Of a stretch of 37,787 bases of DNA, positions 18,391 to 26,263 are shown piece by piece (positions within the stretch are counted from its first letter, which is position 1; every line of letters begins with the position of its first letter). Under the pieces are notes generated by a model, which worked only from the letters and a program-made list of their open reading frames with translations, had not been told where the DNA came from and searched no databases. Source of the stretch: JAAYBY01 sp964654125 (lineage in GTDB: Bacteria > Bacillota > Clostridia > Saccharofermentanales > UBA5734); assembly GCA_964654125.1 (NCBI GenBank), contig CAZZGG010000016.1:1-37787 (forward strand), given 5' to 3'. A program made the position numbers and the translations under genes.

Positions 18391-19054
18391 CTTTTAAGAC
18401 ATACCCGATTCCCCTGACGGTATGGATCAGTTTTACCGCAAAATCATCATCAATCTTGCGGCGCAGATAACGGATATAAACATCGATAATATTTGAGCCG
18501 CCCTCATAATCAAAATTCCAGATATTGCGTTCGATCTGCTCTCTGGTCAGGACTGCTCCCTGGTTGCGGATCAGGTATTCGAGCAGGGCAAACTCTTTAG
18601 CTGACAAGCTGATTGCCCGTCCGCCTCTTTTAACAAGATGGCTTTCTGTGTCGACAACAAGGTCGGCCAGCTGGTAGACATTGGTCGGGTTGCCGACTGC
18701 CTTGCGGGTTAGTACCCTGAGCCTGGCCAGCAGTTCGGCAAAGGAAAAGGGTTTAACCAGATAATCGTCAGCCCCAGTGTCCAGGCCGGCCACCCGGTCC
18801 TCAATACTGTCTTTGGCGGTCAGGAGCAGCACCGGTACCGGGTTGCCCGCCTGGCGCAGTTTTTGCAGGACAGCCAGACCATCCAGCCCAGGCAGCATTA
18901 TATCCAGGATGACGGCATCGTAGTCTGCCAGGCTGATATAGTCGAGGGCAGACAAGCCGTCAAAGCAGCTGTCCACACTGTAACCGGCCAGATCCAGCCG
19001 CTTACTGATAATATCGTTCAGGTCAACTTCATCTTCGACCAGTAAAATACGCAT
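18371..19054 (-). CDS. OmpR-family response regulator
   Basis: 227-residue DNA-binding response regulator. The receiver domain has the acidic pocket E7-D8, the phosphoacceptor D51 in VILDIMLPG, T79 and K81. A winged-helix DNA-binding domain follows (about 125-225), with the family-typical LSAKEFALLEYL and DVYIRYLRRKID blocks. I choose ATG 19054 because GGAGG lies seven bases upstream; the ATG at 19060 is too close to it. The gene has its own promoter with two tandem boxes (19078-19109) matching those in front of the PepSY gene, so autoregulation is likely. First gene of a three-gene cluster. Confidence 0.95.
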   Translation of the reverse strand: MRILLVEDEVDLNDIISKRLDLAGYSVDSCFDGLSALDYISLADYDAVILDIMLPGLDGLAVLQKLRQAGNPVPVLLLTAKDSIEDRVAGLDTGADDYLVKPFSFAELLARLRVLTRKAVGNPTNVYQLADLVVDTESHLVKRGGRAISLSAKEFALLEYLIRNQGAVLTREQIERNIWNFDYEGGSNIIDVYIRYLRRKIDDDFAVKLIHTVRGIGYVLKDEKAVD

Positions 19055-19077
19055 ATGCATTCCTCCCCGCTGGCGGC

Positions 19078-19109
19078 AGTATAGCAAAGGAAGGTTAAAA
19101 GCAGATTAA
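19078..19109 (-). promoter_or_regulatory. Autoregulatory promoter of the response regulator with tandem boxes
   Basis: On the minus strand TTAATCTG (19109-19102) and TTAACCTT (19098-19091) are 11 bases apart, and TATACT (19083-19078) begins 15 bases after the start of the second box. Box spacing and distance to the -10 are identical to those at 17001-17032. Confidence 0.65.
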
Positions 19110-19305
19110 AGCTTCGCCTTCCCTGACCTAAGCTGTCCTCAAGCTCTAGCCTGACTATGCAAGGCAAGTGGCAGTCTGATCGCAATTCCCAAAATAGAAC
19201 TCCTTCACAATATAGTGTACTACAAGAGTTCTAGAATCAGTGCATCTGTTTACCATGTTTTTACTTTGATAAAATCTCCAGTTTAATCTGATACGCAGTC
19301 TTTCT

Positions 19306-19334
19306 TTGCCCTAGCATATATGTCAAAATAGAAT
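19306..19334 (+). promoter_or_regulatory. Candidate promoter of the glycosidase-like gene
   Basis: TTGCCC (19306-19311) and TAGAAT (19329-19334), 17 bases apart, 37 bases before the ATG. The -10 matches consensus at five of six positions, the -35 only in its first half. Confidence 0.45.
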
Positions 19335-19371
19335 CAGAGATGGTCTTTTTTTCATAAAGGAGGAACTTCAT

Positions 19372-21357
19372 ATGGAACAGAAAAACTGGCACGATGGAGT
19401 TTTCTTTGGCCTGCATTTTGATCTGCATGCTAATGAAGCGGATACTGAACTAGGTAAGGGGTTGACCAAGCAGCATTTGCTCAGCCAGCTGAGCAAGATC
19501 CGGCCTGATTTTGTCCAGTGTGACTGCAAAGGCCATCCCGGCCTGACCAGTTACCCCACCAAGGTGGGTGCGGCAGCTCCGGGCATCGTGCAGGATGCAG
19601 TCCGCATCTGGCGGGAGGCCAGCCGGGAACTGGGTATCCCTCTGGTCATGCATTATTCAGGCGTCTGGGACACGGCTGCGATTAAGCTCCATCCGCACTG
19701 GGGCCGGGTTAATGCAGACCAGTATGTCAAAGATGGCGCGCCCCAAGGACATGATCTCAACATGACCTGTCCCCTGTCTGGCTACACTGACCACTACATG
19801 ATCCCGCAGCTTTTGGAAATCATCAATGAATATGATGTGGATGGCTTTTGGGTGGATGGTGAAAACTGGGCCAGCGCTCCCTGTTACTGTGAGCGCTGTG
19901 TGACTGCTTTCTTGTCCGAACACCCCGCTACCAGTGTTCCCCTGGCCCAGGGCCAGCCCCTCTGGCCGGAATGGCTGGCCTTTGCCCGGCAAAACTTCAG
20001 CGACCATGTCCGGCGTTACACAGCAGCAGTGCACCAGAAAAAGCCCGCCTGTACTGTCTGCAGCAACTGGCTTTACACAGTCCGCCAGCCCGAGGAGATG
20101 AGCTTGCCGGTTGATTATTTAAGCGGTGATTTCAGTTGGATCTGGAGTGCTGCCCGGGCTACACTCGAGGCCCGTTTCATGGATAGTCGCGGCATTGGCT
20201 ATGACCTGATGGCCTGGGGTTTTTCCAGCCACGAAAAAGAGCATGACTGGGTCTTTAAATCTGCGCCTGCCCTTTGCCAGGAGGCAGCTGTGGTCATGTC
20301 CTGCGGTGGCTCTTTCCTCATCTATGACACACCGAACCGGGATGGCAGCCTGGTCAGCTGGCATATGGATGTGCTGGCCCAGGTGGCTGCATTTTGCCGG
20401 GCCCGCCAGGCCTACTGCCAGGACAGCCGTCCTGTGCCCCAGATTCTGCTGCTCCATGCCGCAGAGCATTATTATGCTGCCAACGAGCCTCTTTATAATC
20501 TGGGCCGGGCCACCCAGCCCCTGGAGGGTGCCCTGCATGCCTTTTTGGAAAACAGTCTGCCGGTTAGTATCTCCAGCTCAGGTGACCTGGCAAATAAGCT
20601 GGCCGGACACCCGCTGTGCATTGTTGCGGAGCAGGAAAACCTCCAGCAGGAAACCATCAGGCTTTTAGAAGAATATGTCGAAAATGGCGGCACATTGATC
20701 GTCAGTGGAGAAGCTGCCACAAGTCAGTTTGACAAGCTTTTGGGAGTCAGGGAAAAAGAACCTGCCCTTTCGGACCAGCAGTTTTATCTCCCAGCCGGCG
20801 AAGGCACTGTCCTGGCCCTGGGCCAGTGGCGCCAGGTCACAGCCGGTCCGGACACAAAAGAGCTGGCCCCGCTCTTGCTGTCGCGTGACAGCGGTTGCCT
20901 GGCCCGGCCGGCCAAGGCCTGTGCGGCAAGCATGCGCCAGGTTAAAAAAGGCCGCATTATCGGGATTTACGGCCCCTTCTTCGCCAGCTACTCCTACACC
21001 CATTATCCAGCCCTGCGCCAGTTCATCGGCCAGATAATAGGGCAGCTGGACCTGCCTGGCCTGATCAAGGTCAAGGCCCCACCCCGCATCCAGATCAGCC
21101 TCAGGGAAAGAGGCCGGCAGCTGTTTGTCCATCTGGTCAACCTGAGCACAGACCAGCCGCTTTCCCCACAAAGCCCGCTGGTGGAAAACGTGCCGCCAGC
21201 AGGACCGGTCCAGATCGAACTGCCCCTGGCTGGCAGGCCGGCCAGTGTCAGCCTAAGGCCAGGTGCGCTACCCATAAACTGGTCCTGGCAAGATGGCAGG
21301 CTCCTGGTTAGTCTTGACCAGATTGGCATCCATGACATCCTAGTTATTGAACGTTGA
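19372..21357 (+). CDS. Putative glycoside hydrolase (GHL6 / alpha-L-fucosidase-like barrel with trimerisation-like domain)
   Basis: 661-residue cytoplasmic protein. The N-terminal half looks like a TIM barrel of the hypothetical glycosyl hydrolase type: GVFFGLHFDLHAN at the start, VMHYSGVWD near residue 95, and DVDGFWVDGENW near 160, where the aspartate and glutamate are candidate catalytic residues. A short Cys pair, CYCERC, follows near 173-178. Residues from about 370 resemble the beta-galactosidase trimerisation domain (GTLIVSGEAA), and the end is a beta-rich domain. Substrate unknown. AAAGGAGG precedes the ATG by a good distance. It is followed by a clear terminator, so it is its own transcription unit; the neighbouring oxidoreductase and URO-D-like genes suggest a shared carbohydrate route. 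Confidence 0.65.
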   Translation: MEQKNWHDGVFFGLHFDLHANEADTELGKGLTKQHLLSQLSKIRPDFVQCDCKGHPGLTSYPTKVGAAAPGIVQDAVRIWREASRELGIPLVMHYSGVWDTAAIKLHPHWGRVNADQYVKDGAPQGHDLNMTCPLSGYTDHYMIPQLLEIINEYDVDGFWVDGENWASAPCYCERCVTAFLSEHPATSVPLAQGQPLWPEWLAFARQNFSDHVRRYTAAVHQKKPACTVCSNWLYTVRQPEEMSLPVDYLSGDFSWIWSAARATLEARFMDSRGIGYDLMAWGFSSHEKEHDWVFKSAPALCQEAAVVMSCGGSFLIYDTPNRDGSLVSWHMDVLAQVAAFCRARQAYCQDSRPVPQILLLHAAEHYYAANEPLYNLGRATQPLEGALHAFLENSLPVSISSSGDLANKLAGHPLCIVAEQENLQQETIRLLEEYVENGGTLIVSGEAATSQFDKLLGVREKEPALSDQQFYLPAGEGTVLALGQWRQVTAGPDTKELAPLLLSRDSGCLARPAKACAASMRQVKKGRIIGIYGPFFASYSYTHYPALRQFIGQIIGQLDLPGLIKVKAPPRIQISLRERGRQLFVHLVNLSTDQPLSPQSPLVENVPPAGPVQIELPLAGRPASVSLRPGALPINWSWQDGRLLVSLDQIGIHDILVIER

Positions 21358-21385
21358 AGCAAAACATTAGACTTTTCACATAAAA

Positions 21386-21430
21386 GGGATGGCCCAAAAT
21401 GAATCGGCCATCCCTAGCTTTTATTTTTTC
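21386..21430 (+). terminator. Intrinsic terminator of the glycosidase-like gene
   Basis: Perfect 9-base stem GGGATGGCC (21386-21394) / GGCCATCCC (21406-21414), followed by TAGCTTTTATTTTTTC. Confidence 0.85.
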
Positions 21431-21450
21431 AGATCAAGCCCTGGCAATTG

Positions 21451-21695
21451 TCAGGGTTGGACAAAGCCCAAATCCTCTTTAACATAACCACAGGTAGAAT
21501 AGGTCTTACTGGGCGGTAAAAGTCTGTCCACTGTGACCAGTATACTGCTGGCCTTGTCGCACTCATGTTGCAAATACGCATAAAGTCAACAAAGCCAAGG
21601 TCGTTTATCTTCCTGTTTCAGAGCTTTTGCTTGCCTTTGAGGCAAAGGTCCTCTAGACAGATGACAGCATGGTCCTGGGCCAGCTGCGTCAGATG
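21451..21695 (-). pseudogene. tnpB: Relic of an IS605-type tnpB (OrfB) gene
   Basis: On the minus strand, directly behind the FAD oxidoreductase, the frame reads HLTQLAQDHAVICLEDLCLKG, which matches the conserved RuvC-like IEDL block of TnpB. It then hits a TGA where the family has tryptophan (L-W-GRK), continues as NRKINDLGFVDFMRI, and needs one frameshift to resume as LQHECDKASSILVTVDRLLP-PSKTYSTCGYVKEDL. The last part is the VDR-PSSKTCSxCG zinc-ribbon block, with its first cysteine changed to tyrosine. It ends early at TGA 21453-21451. At least one nonsense change, one frameshift and truncation at both ends make it dead. Confidence 0.75.
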
Positions 21696-22993
21696 GCCTG
21701 GCCGGGCAGGTAGGCGCCTGCAGCCAGGAGCCGCTTTTGCAAATCAGCCACAGTAACAGAGCGCACCTTACCATCTGTGGCCATGGCAGCAGCAATTCCG
21801 GCAGCCTGGCCGGTGATATAGCAGCCCGGCATGACCCGGATTGAGCTTTGCATGTGGCGGTCTGTGCTGACACAGCGGCCGGCCGTCAGGACATTACTTA
21901 AGTTTTGCGGAAGCAGGCAGCCATAGGGGATGCCGTAGCTCTCACCTGGCTGATAGCGCAGTTCAGTGTGTTCCTTGATGAACACCTTGTAGCTGGCCAG
22001 GTCTGATTTGGAGGCATGGATGTCAACAGGATAGCTGTAGCGACCAATCTCATCCGGGAAAGAGGCCCGCTGGTGGAAGTGCTCCAGCTCCAGGACAAAG
22101 TCACCCACTATCCGGCGGGTCTCCCGAATACCCATGACAGGTGCTGTTACAGCAAGTTCCATGTCCTGGAAGCCATCCAGATAGTTTTTGTAGTAGTGCT
22201 CATATTCCCTGACCTGCTTGCGGCTGGCTAAAAGAGCCTTGGTCAGGGAGATTTCGTCTGTACCGTCAACCCCGAAGGCATGGCCGATATTGCCGCCGCC
22301 CAGGCTGTTACCCACCCGGTACATGCCGGGCAGGTGGAGGTCTTCTGTCGTGAAGACCTGGTCAGCAAAAGCCCTTTCCAACTCCCTGGTATCAGGCTTT
22401 TTCACTTCGTCCCACCTGATCCCGGACCAGAGGCTGCACAGGGTGCCGGCCATCATATTGCCTGCCGCATCACCTTGCAAGGTTGGGGCCCCAGCCAGGT
22501 AACAGACCAGGGCATCGCCTGTGGCATCAATAAAGACATTAGCCTTAACAGCAAAAAGGTCTGTTTTGCCGGCAAAGATGGCCTGGGTCACCTTGTCTTC
22601 ACTTTGCTCAATGCCGATCAGGCGGCTGAGGAAGGAAAACTTCACGCCTGCTTCTAGGACCATATCGTCATAGACGCTTTTTAGTTTTTCCACTTCGATG
22701 GCATAGGGGGTGTTGATGTTCTTGTTGCCAATGGCAGCCAGACGGTCAAAGAGCTCCTGGCCAAAACCTCCGGCCAGGAAGTTGATGCCGTCGGTAAACT
22801 GCATGAAAGCTGGCACCATGCCAGCTGTGCCCAGACCACCAAAAAAGCTGTCTGCTTCAAAAAGCACTACACTGGCACCTTGTCTGGCAGCCATCACTGC
22901 AGCTGCAACTCCAGCCGGACCACCACCGATCACAGCAATATCTGCTTCATAGGCCAGTGGCACCTGGCGCTGAAATGAGACTGATTTTGTCAT
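21689..22993 (-). CDS. FAD-dependent oxidoreductase (PF12831 type)
   Basis: 434-residue flavoprotein. The Rossmann FAD-binding motif GGGPAG (residues 23-28), with the ribose-binding acidic residue in VLFEAD, is near the N-terminus, and the C-terminal FAD block LTAGRCVSTDRHMQ lies near residue 385. Members of this group occur in glycoside and sugar catabolic loci, probably oxidising sugar or polyol hydroxyls, but few are characterised. No signal peptide. ATG 22993 is chosen over an upstream in-frame start at 23056 because AAGGAGG lies eight bases before it. Divergent from the URO-D-like gene with a cre/LacI-like palindrome in the shared 139-base region. The dead tnpB fragment begins at its stop codon. 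Confidence 0.85.
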   Translation of the reverse strand: MTKSVSFQRQVPLAYEADIAVIGGGPAGVAAAVMAARQGASVVLFEADSFFGGLGTAGMVPAFMQFTDGINFLAGGFGQELFDRLAAIGNKNINTPYAIEVEKLKSVYDDMVLEAGVKFSFLSRLIGIEQSEDKVTQAIFAGKTDLFAVKANVFIDATGDALVCYLAGAPTLQGDAAGNMMAGTLCSLWSGIRWDEVKKPDTRELERAFADQVFTTEDLHLPGMYRVGNSLGGGNIGHAFGVDGTDEISLTKALLASRKQVREYEHYYKNYLDGFQDMELAVTAPVMGIRETRRIVGDFVLELEHFHQRASFPDEIGRYSYPVDIHASKSDLASYKVFIKEHTELRYQPGESYGIPYGCLLPQNLSNVLTAGRCVSTDRHMQSSIRVMPGCYITGQAAGIAAAMATDGKVRSVTVADLQKRLLAAGAYLPGQAI

Positions 22994-23055
22994 TACTGAA
23001 TCCTCCTTCACAGGATTTACTGGCTTGATTGTACCATTTTCAGCAGCTAGCGCCA

Positions 23056-23070
23056 ATTAAAGCGCTTGCA
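23056..23070. promoter_or_regulatory. cre-like / LacI-family operator candidate
   Basis: ATTAAAGCGCTTGCA matches the catabolite-responsive element consensus WTGNAANCGNWNNCW at 14 of 15 positions (the third position is T instead of G). It is centred on the 8-base palindrome AAGCGCTT (23060-23067). It lies between the divergent oxidoreductase and URO-D-like genes. It could bind CcpA or a local LacI-type repressor. Confidence 0.45.
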
Positions 23071-23132
23071 TTATCGGGCTCTCATGGGATAATAATGCTC
23101 AAGAAAGCCTGCTGAAAAATGTGAGGTCAATT

Positions 23133-24203
23133 ATGCTGTATCAGGAAAACTGGCCCCAGATCAAAGAGCGTTACCAGGCCTACTGGGCCAGGCAAAACGA
23201 AGACAGGCCTCTTTTGGCTATAACAGCAGCCAAAAAGCAAAGCCAATCTGTGTTTGCTGAACCTGTCTATAACAGCCAGCAGGAACGCTGGTTTGATACA
23301 CAGGGTATTTTAGAGCGGGTTAACCGGCAGATGCAAAATACTTATTATGCCGCCGAGGCAATTCCTGTCTTTTCACCTAACCTGGGCCCTGATTTTTTTG
23401 CCTCACTTTATGGCGTCAGGCTGGAATTTGCCCAGACAACCAGTTGGGCTAGGTATCAGGAAGTGGATCTTGATATTTACCAGGGCCTGGAGCTTGACCT
23501 GGCCGGTGCATATTACCAAAAAATGCTGGAACTTACCCGGGCAGCTGCCCTGGATGGGCGGGACAAGTATCTGGTTGGCGTGACAGACCTTCATGCTGGA
23601 GCGGATGCGCTTGTTTCCTTGCGCGGTGCTGAGCAAGCCTGCTTGGACACTTTGGCAAGGCCGGCTGATTTCAAAAAGGCAGTTCTTGATCTCTTTGGCG
23701 GTTTTAAGCTGGTCTATGAGGAGCTCTACCAGCTGGCCGGCAGTTTCCAGCAAGGTTCCACCAACTGGATGAATATCTGGCATCCCGGCCGCTGGTATGT
23801 GACCAGCAGCGACTTTTTAGCCCTGATTTCCAACCAGATGTACCATGATCTACTAGAAGAAGAGCTGCTGGCCCAGCTGGACTTTTTAGATGCCAGCATC
23901 TTCCATCTGGACGGACCTGATGCCCTGCGCCACCTAGATTCCCTGCTGGCCCTGGACAAGCTGGCCGGCATCCAATGGGTCTATGGCGCAGGCCAGCCCA
24001 CTGCTGCCCACTGGCTTGATGTTCTCCAGCGCATCCAGCAGGCTGGCAAGTTGATTCAGGTCCACATTGCGGCCGAGGATTTACCAGTTCTCCTGGAAAA
24101 CCTGCGCCCGGAAGGTGTGCTTTATTCTTTAAGTGCCAGTTCACCTGCTGAAGCGGAGGATCTAGTCAAGCTGGCGTCCAGCCATAAAAAGAGCTTACTT
24201 TAA
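23133..24203 (+). CDS. Uroporphyrinogen decarboxylase-like (URO-D superfamily) protein
   Basis: 356-residue cytoplasmic protein with a URO-D/MtbA-type TIM barrel organisation: an N-terminal block ERYQAYWARQNEDRPLL, a central VGVTDLHAGADAL, a long helix-rich stretch, and SIFHLDGPDALRHLD near residue 250. It lacks obvious signs of a haem-synthesis role and no haem genes are nearby. URO-D-like proteins often appear in sugar-catabolic loci of Bacillota, and some relatives are corrinoid-dependent methyltransferases; the actual reaction is unknown. ATG 23133 is preferred to GTG 23121 because GAGGT lies five bases before it. Divergent from the FAD oxidoreductase, which suggests joint control. Confidence 0.65.
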   Translation: MLYQENWPQIKERYQAYWARQNEDRPLLAITAAKKQSQSVFAEPVYNSQQERWFDTQGILERVNRQMQNTYYAAEAIPVFSPNLGPDFFASLYGVRLEFAQTTSWARYQEVDLDIYQGLELDLAGAYYQKMLELTRAAALDGRDKYLVGVTDLHAGADALVSLRGAEQACLDTLARPADFKKAVLDLFGGFKLVYEELYQLAGSFQQGSTNWMNIWHPGRWYVTSSDFLALISNQMYHDLLEEELLAQLDFLDASIFHLDGPDALRHLDSLLALDKLAGIQWVYGAGQPTAAHWLDVLQRIQQAGKLIQVHIAAEDLPVLLENLRPEGVLYSLSASSPAEAEDLVKLASSHKKSLL

Positions 24204-24216
24204 GAGGCTCCTTTTT
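24186..24216 (+). terminator. Probable terminator overlapping the URO-D-like stop
   Basis: AAAAAGAGC (24186-24194) pairs with GCTCCTTTTT (24207-24216) with one bulge; the T5 run follows the stem directly. Confidence 0.55.
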
Positions 24217-24737
24217 GTCTTTAAACTGGCAGACTTAGCTAGACCAGCTCAATCTCTAGCCAGTCCGTGAATATTCTAAAAAAATAGTGCCGGCTTTCGA
24301 GGCTAGCTGCCGTAATTCCCTGCCAGGGCTTAAGCAGCCCATTGGGCTGGTGGGAGATATTATTCGCAATGCTGCTGCACTGCTTCTTTAAAAAAGGCCT
24401 AGAGCCAAGCTTTTTGCTGGTTGATAATCCATGTAAAACAAGGCGGAATAGCTAATCGTCAGCATTTTTAGTCTTCTATCATTTCCTGAATACTCTGAAA
24501 AGGCCCGCGTATATTAGGGCGCTTGTTCACTGCCCACAAGCGCCGCTAGCGTTACCGTGTTAGGCGCTCCAGGACCACGGGACTTGTCATGCTTAGGCTA
24601 ACTCGCTTAGTCACAGGCCCTGGCTCAGGCACTAGATTTTGCTGTTGGCCAAAAACTTGACCTGGCCAGCAGTTCCAGCAAGATTAAACCAGCTGGATAA
24701 ATGGCTAGCCTACCGGCTGCAGGCTCAATTGGTATTT
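24217..24737. other. Long non-coding gap with strong inverted repeats
   Basis: No intact gene in these 521 bases between convergent genes. A perfect 9-base inverted repeat GGCGCTTGT (24518-24526) / ACAAGCGCC (24536-24544) shares its right arm with a second possible stem, AGCGCC (24539-24544) / GGCGCT (24563-24568). There is no T-run. A short minus-strand frame ending at 24468 (WAVNKRPNIRGPF...) looks protein-like and could be a gene remnant. The stretch marks the change from GC-richer to AT-richer DNA. Confidence 0.5.
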
Positions 24738-25400
24738 TCAAGTTGGTGGACCTAGGTAGATCAGGCCTAGAAACCAGCTCAAGCAGCCAATAGCCAGGGC
24801 ATTGATCTCTAAAGCAGCAGGCTGCAAGCCAGCAGGCAGGATGCTGGCTCTGCCTAGATCATATATCCAGTTAAGTTTGACCAGATATGGCCCTAGCACT
24901 AGCTGGATTCCGACAAATGCAATCATTACGATAAGACCAACTGCTGCTTTTTTGCTGGCAGTGCAAGCTAAAAAAGCCACTCCCATGACAGCAAAGCATT
25001 GCGACAAGGTTAAAAACAGTGTCTTGGTCAGTGGGATGCGCATGATCAGGCAGATTAAAAAGCAGGTGACAGTAACCCAACAGCCATATAAAAGAAAAAA
25101 GCGCAGCTGGCGGATCAGGCCCCAGTACAGACGGGTGCGGGGATATGAAAAAGCCAGTTCACCGCCAGCTTTGGCAAAAAGGCCCTGCATGAGCATCAGG
25201 CTGCCATAGCCGCCCAGGCTGGGCAGCAGCGCGCCCAGCATAGGCAGTGTGATTTCATTGCTTCTGCCTGAACTAAGCAGGGTTCTTTGCACAAAAAAAG
25301 TCATGACGACAAAAGCCAGGCCAGCTAAGGGTAGCAAGAGGATATGAATGCCTGGCTCCTTTAAATCATAGACTGTTTCACGGTAGATGCGCCTGATCAT
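24738..25400 (-). CDS. Small ABC-2-type permease, module copy B
   Basis: 220-residue membrane protein with about six helices, clearly paralogous to the permease at 31456-32118: both share LPMLxALxPSxGGYG, LMLMQG, GGELAFSYPRTRLYWGLIRQLRFF and QCFAVMGVAFL/QSFAVMGVAFL. It would be one transmembrane subunit of an ABC exporter or envelope-acting ABC complex. Its start overlaps the stop of the ATPase gene by four bases (ATGA), exactly as in copy A. Last gene of the long minus-strand array. Confidence 0.8.
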   Translation of the reverse strand: MIRRIYRETVYDLKEPGIHILLLPLAGLAFVVMTFFVQRTLLSSGRSNEITLPMLGALLPSLGGYGSLMLMQGLFAKAGGELAFSYPRTRLYWGLIRQLRFFLLYGCWVTVTCFLICLIMRIPLTKTLFLTLSQCFAVMGVAFLACTASKKAAVGLIVMIAFVGIQLVLGPYLVKLNWIYDLGRASILPAGLQPAALEINALAIGCLSWFLGLIYLGPPT

Positions 25401-26260
25401 GACTGGCTCCTTTGTATCAAGTAGGTGTAGCTGTCTTCCAGATTCGTCTGGAGAGCATGCTCTTGCCGCTGATCAGTTAAATAGCGCACACAATAACCAG
25501 CTGGAACAGGCGTGAAGTTAATCACCCAGTGATCTCTTTCTAGTTTACGCAGGGCGGCTTCACTCATGCACTCCTCTTTAATATAGTGTGCTGCAGCTGC
25601 TTTGACCGTTGCTGTTTGCCCACTGATCAAGAGCTGACCTAGATTCAAGATCGAGACATGATCGCAAAGACTCTCTAGATCAGCCACTATGTGGCTGGAT
25701 AGCAAAATGATTCGTTCCTCATTGACATAGTCACGAACCAGCTTACGGAAATTGATCCTCTCAGCTGGATCTAGGCCTGCGGTTGGCTCATCCATGATCA
25801 GCAGTCGCGGTTCACCAAGCATGGCCTGGGCTATGCCCAGCCGCCGTAACATACCACCTGAGAGCTGACCAACCTTGCGTTTAGCGTATGCTGCTAGATT
25901 TGTCCGCTCCAGGGCCAGTTGAATCTGGGCCTTTTCCTGTGTTTTAGCTAGATCCTTGAAAAGAGCGACAGCTTGAAGTGCTTCTTTTACAGTCAGGTAT
26001 TGGTAGAGACTAAAATGCTGGGGCAAGTAACCCACTAATCCTTTGATGTATCTGGGCTGTTGCCAGTTTAGCTTGTCTCCCCAACGGATCTCGCCAGCGT
26101 CAGCAGTCAAAATCGTAGCCAAGATCCGCATTAAGGTGGTCTTTCCTGCACCATTTGGCCCTAAAAGCCCATGAATACCTGCCGACAAAGTTAGATCAAC
26201 TTGGCTGAGCGCTTCTACTTTCCCATAGGATTTTGTCAATTGATTGATGTGGATCTGCAT
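25397..26260 (-). CDS. ABC transporter ATPase, module copy B
   Basis: 287-residue ATPase with Walker A GPNGAGKT (34-41), signature LSGGMLRRLG, Walker B LLIMDEPTAGLDP and switch histidine in LLSSHIV. The C-terminal 80 residues form an extension shared with the paralogue at 32115-32984. By eye the two proteins are well over half identical. Such CcmA/DrrA-like ATPases drive ABC-2 permeases in drug, peptide or lipid export. It starts three bases after the large-permease fragment and overlaps the small permease by four. Confidence 0.9.
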   Translation of the reverse strand: MQIHINQLTKSYGKVEALSQVDLTLSAGIHGLLGPNGAGKTTLMRILATILTADAGEIRWGDKLNWQQPRYIKGLVGYLPQHFSLYQYLTVKEALQAVALFKDLAKTQEKAQIQLALERTNLAAYAKRKVGQLSGGMLRRLGIAQAMLGEPRLLIMDEPTAGLDPAERINFRKLVRDYVNEERIILLSSHIVADLESLCDHVSILNLGQLLISGQTATVKAAAAHYIKEECMSEAALRKLERDHWVINFTPVPAGYCVRYLTDQRQEHALQTNLEDSYTYLIQRSQS

Positions 26261-26263
26261 GCT

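Noticed and set aside
19196..19232. Inverted repeat AGAACTC / GAGTTCT upstream of the glycosidase-like gene
   Set aside because: Seven-base arms with a 23-base spacer, far from the likely promoter; not distinguishable from chance.
24518..24544. Strong hairpin considered as a transcription terminator
   Set aside because: No T-run on either strand after the stem, and it lies 300 bases from the nearest plus-strand gene end.
24540..24640. Possible tRNA-like sequence
   Set aside because: Arms cannot be arranged into a cloverleaf, and no TTCRA-type T-loop is present.
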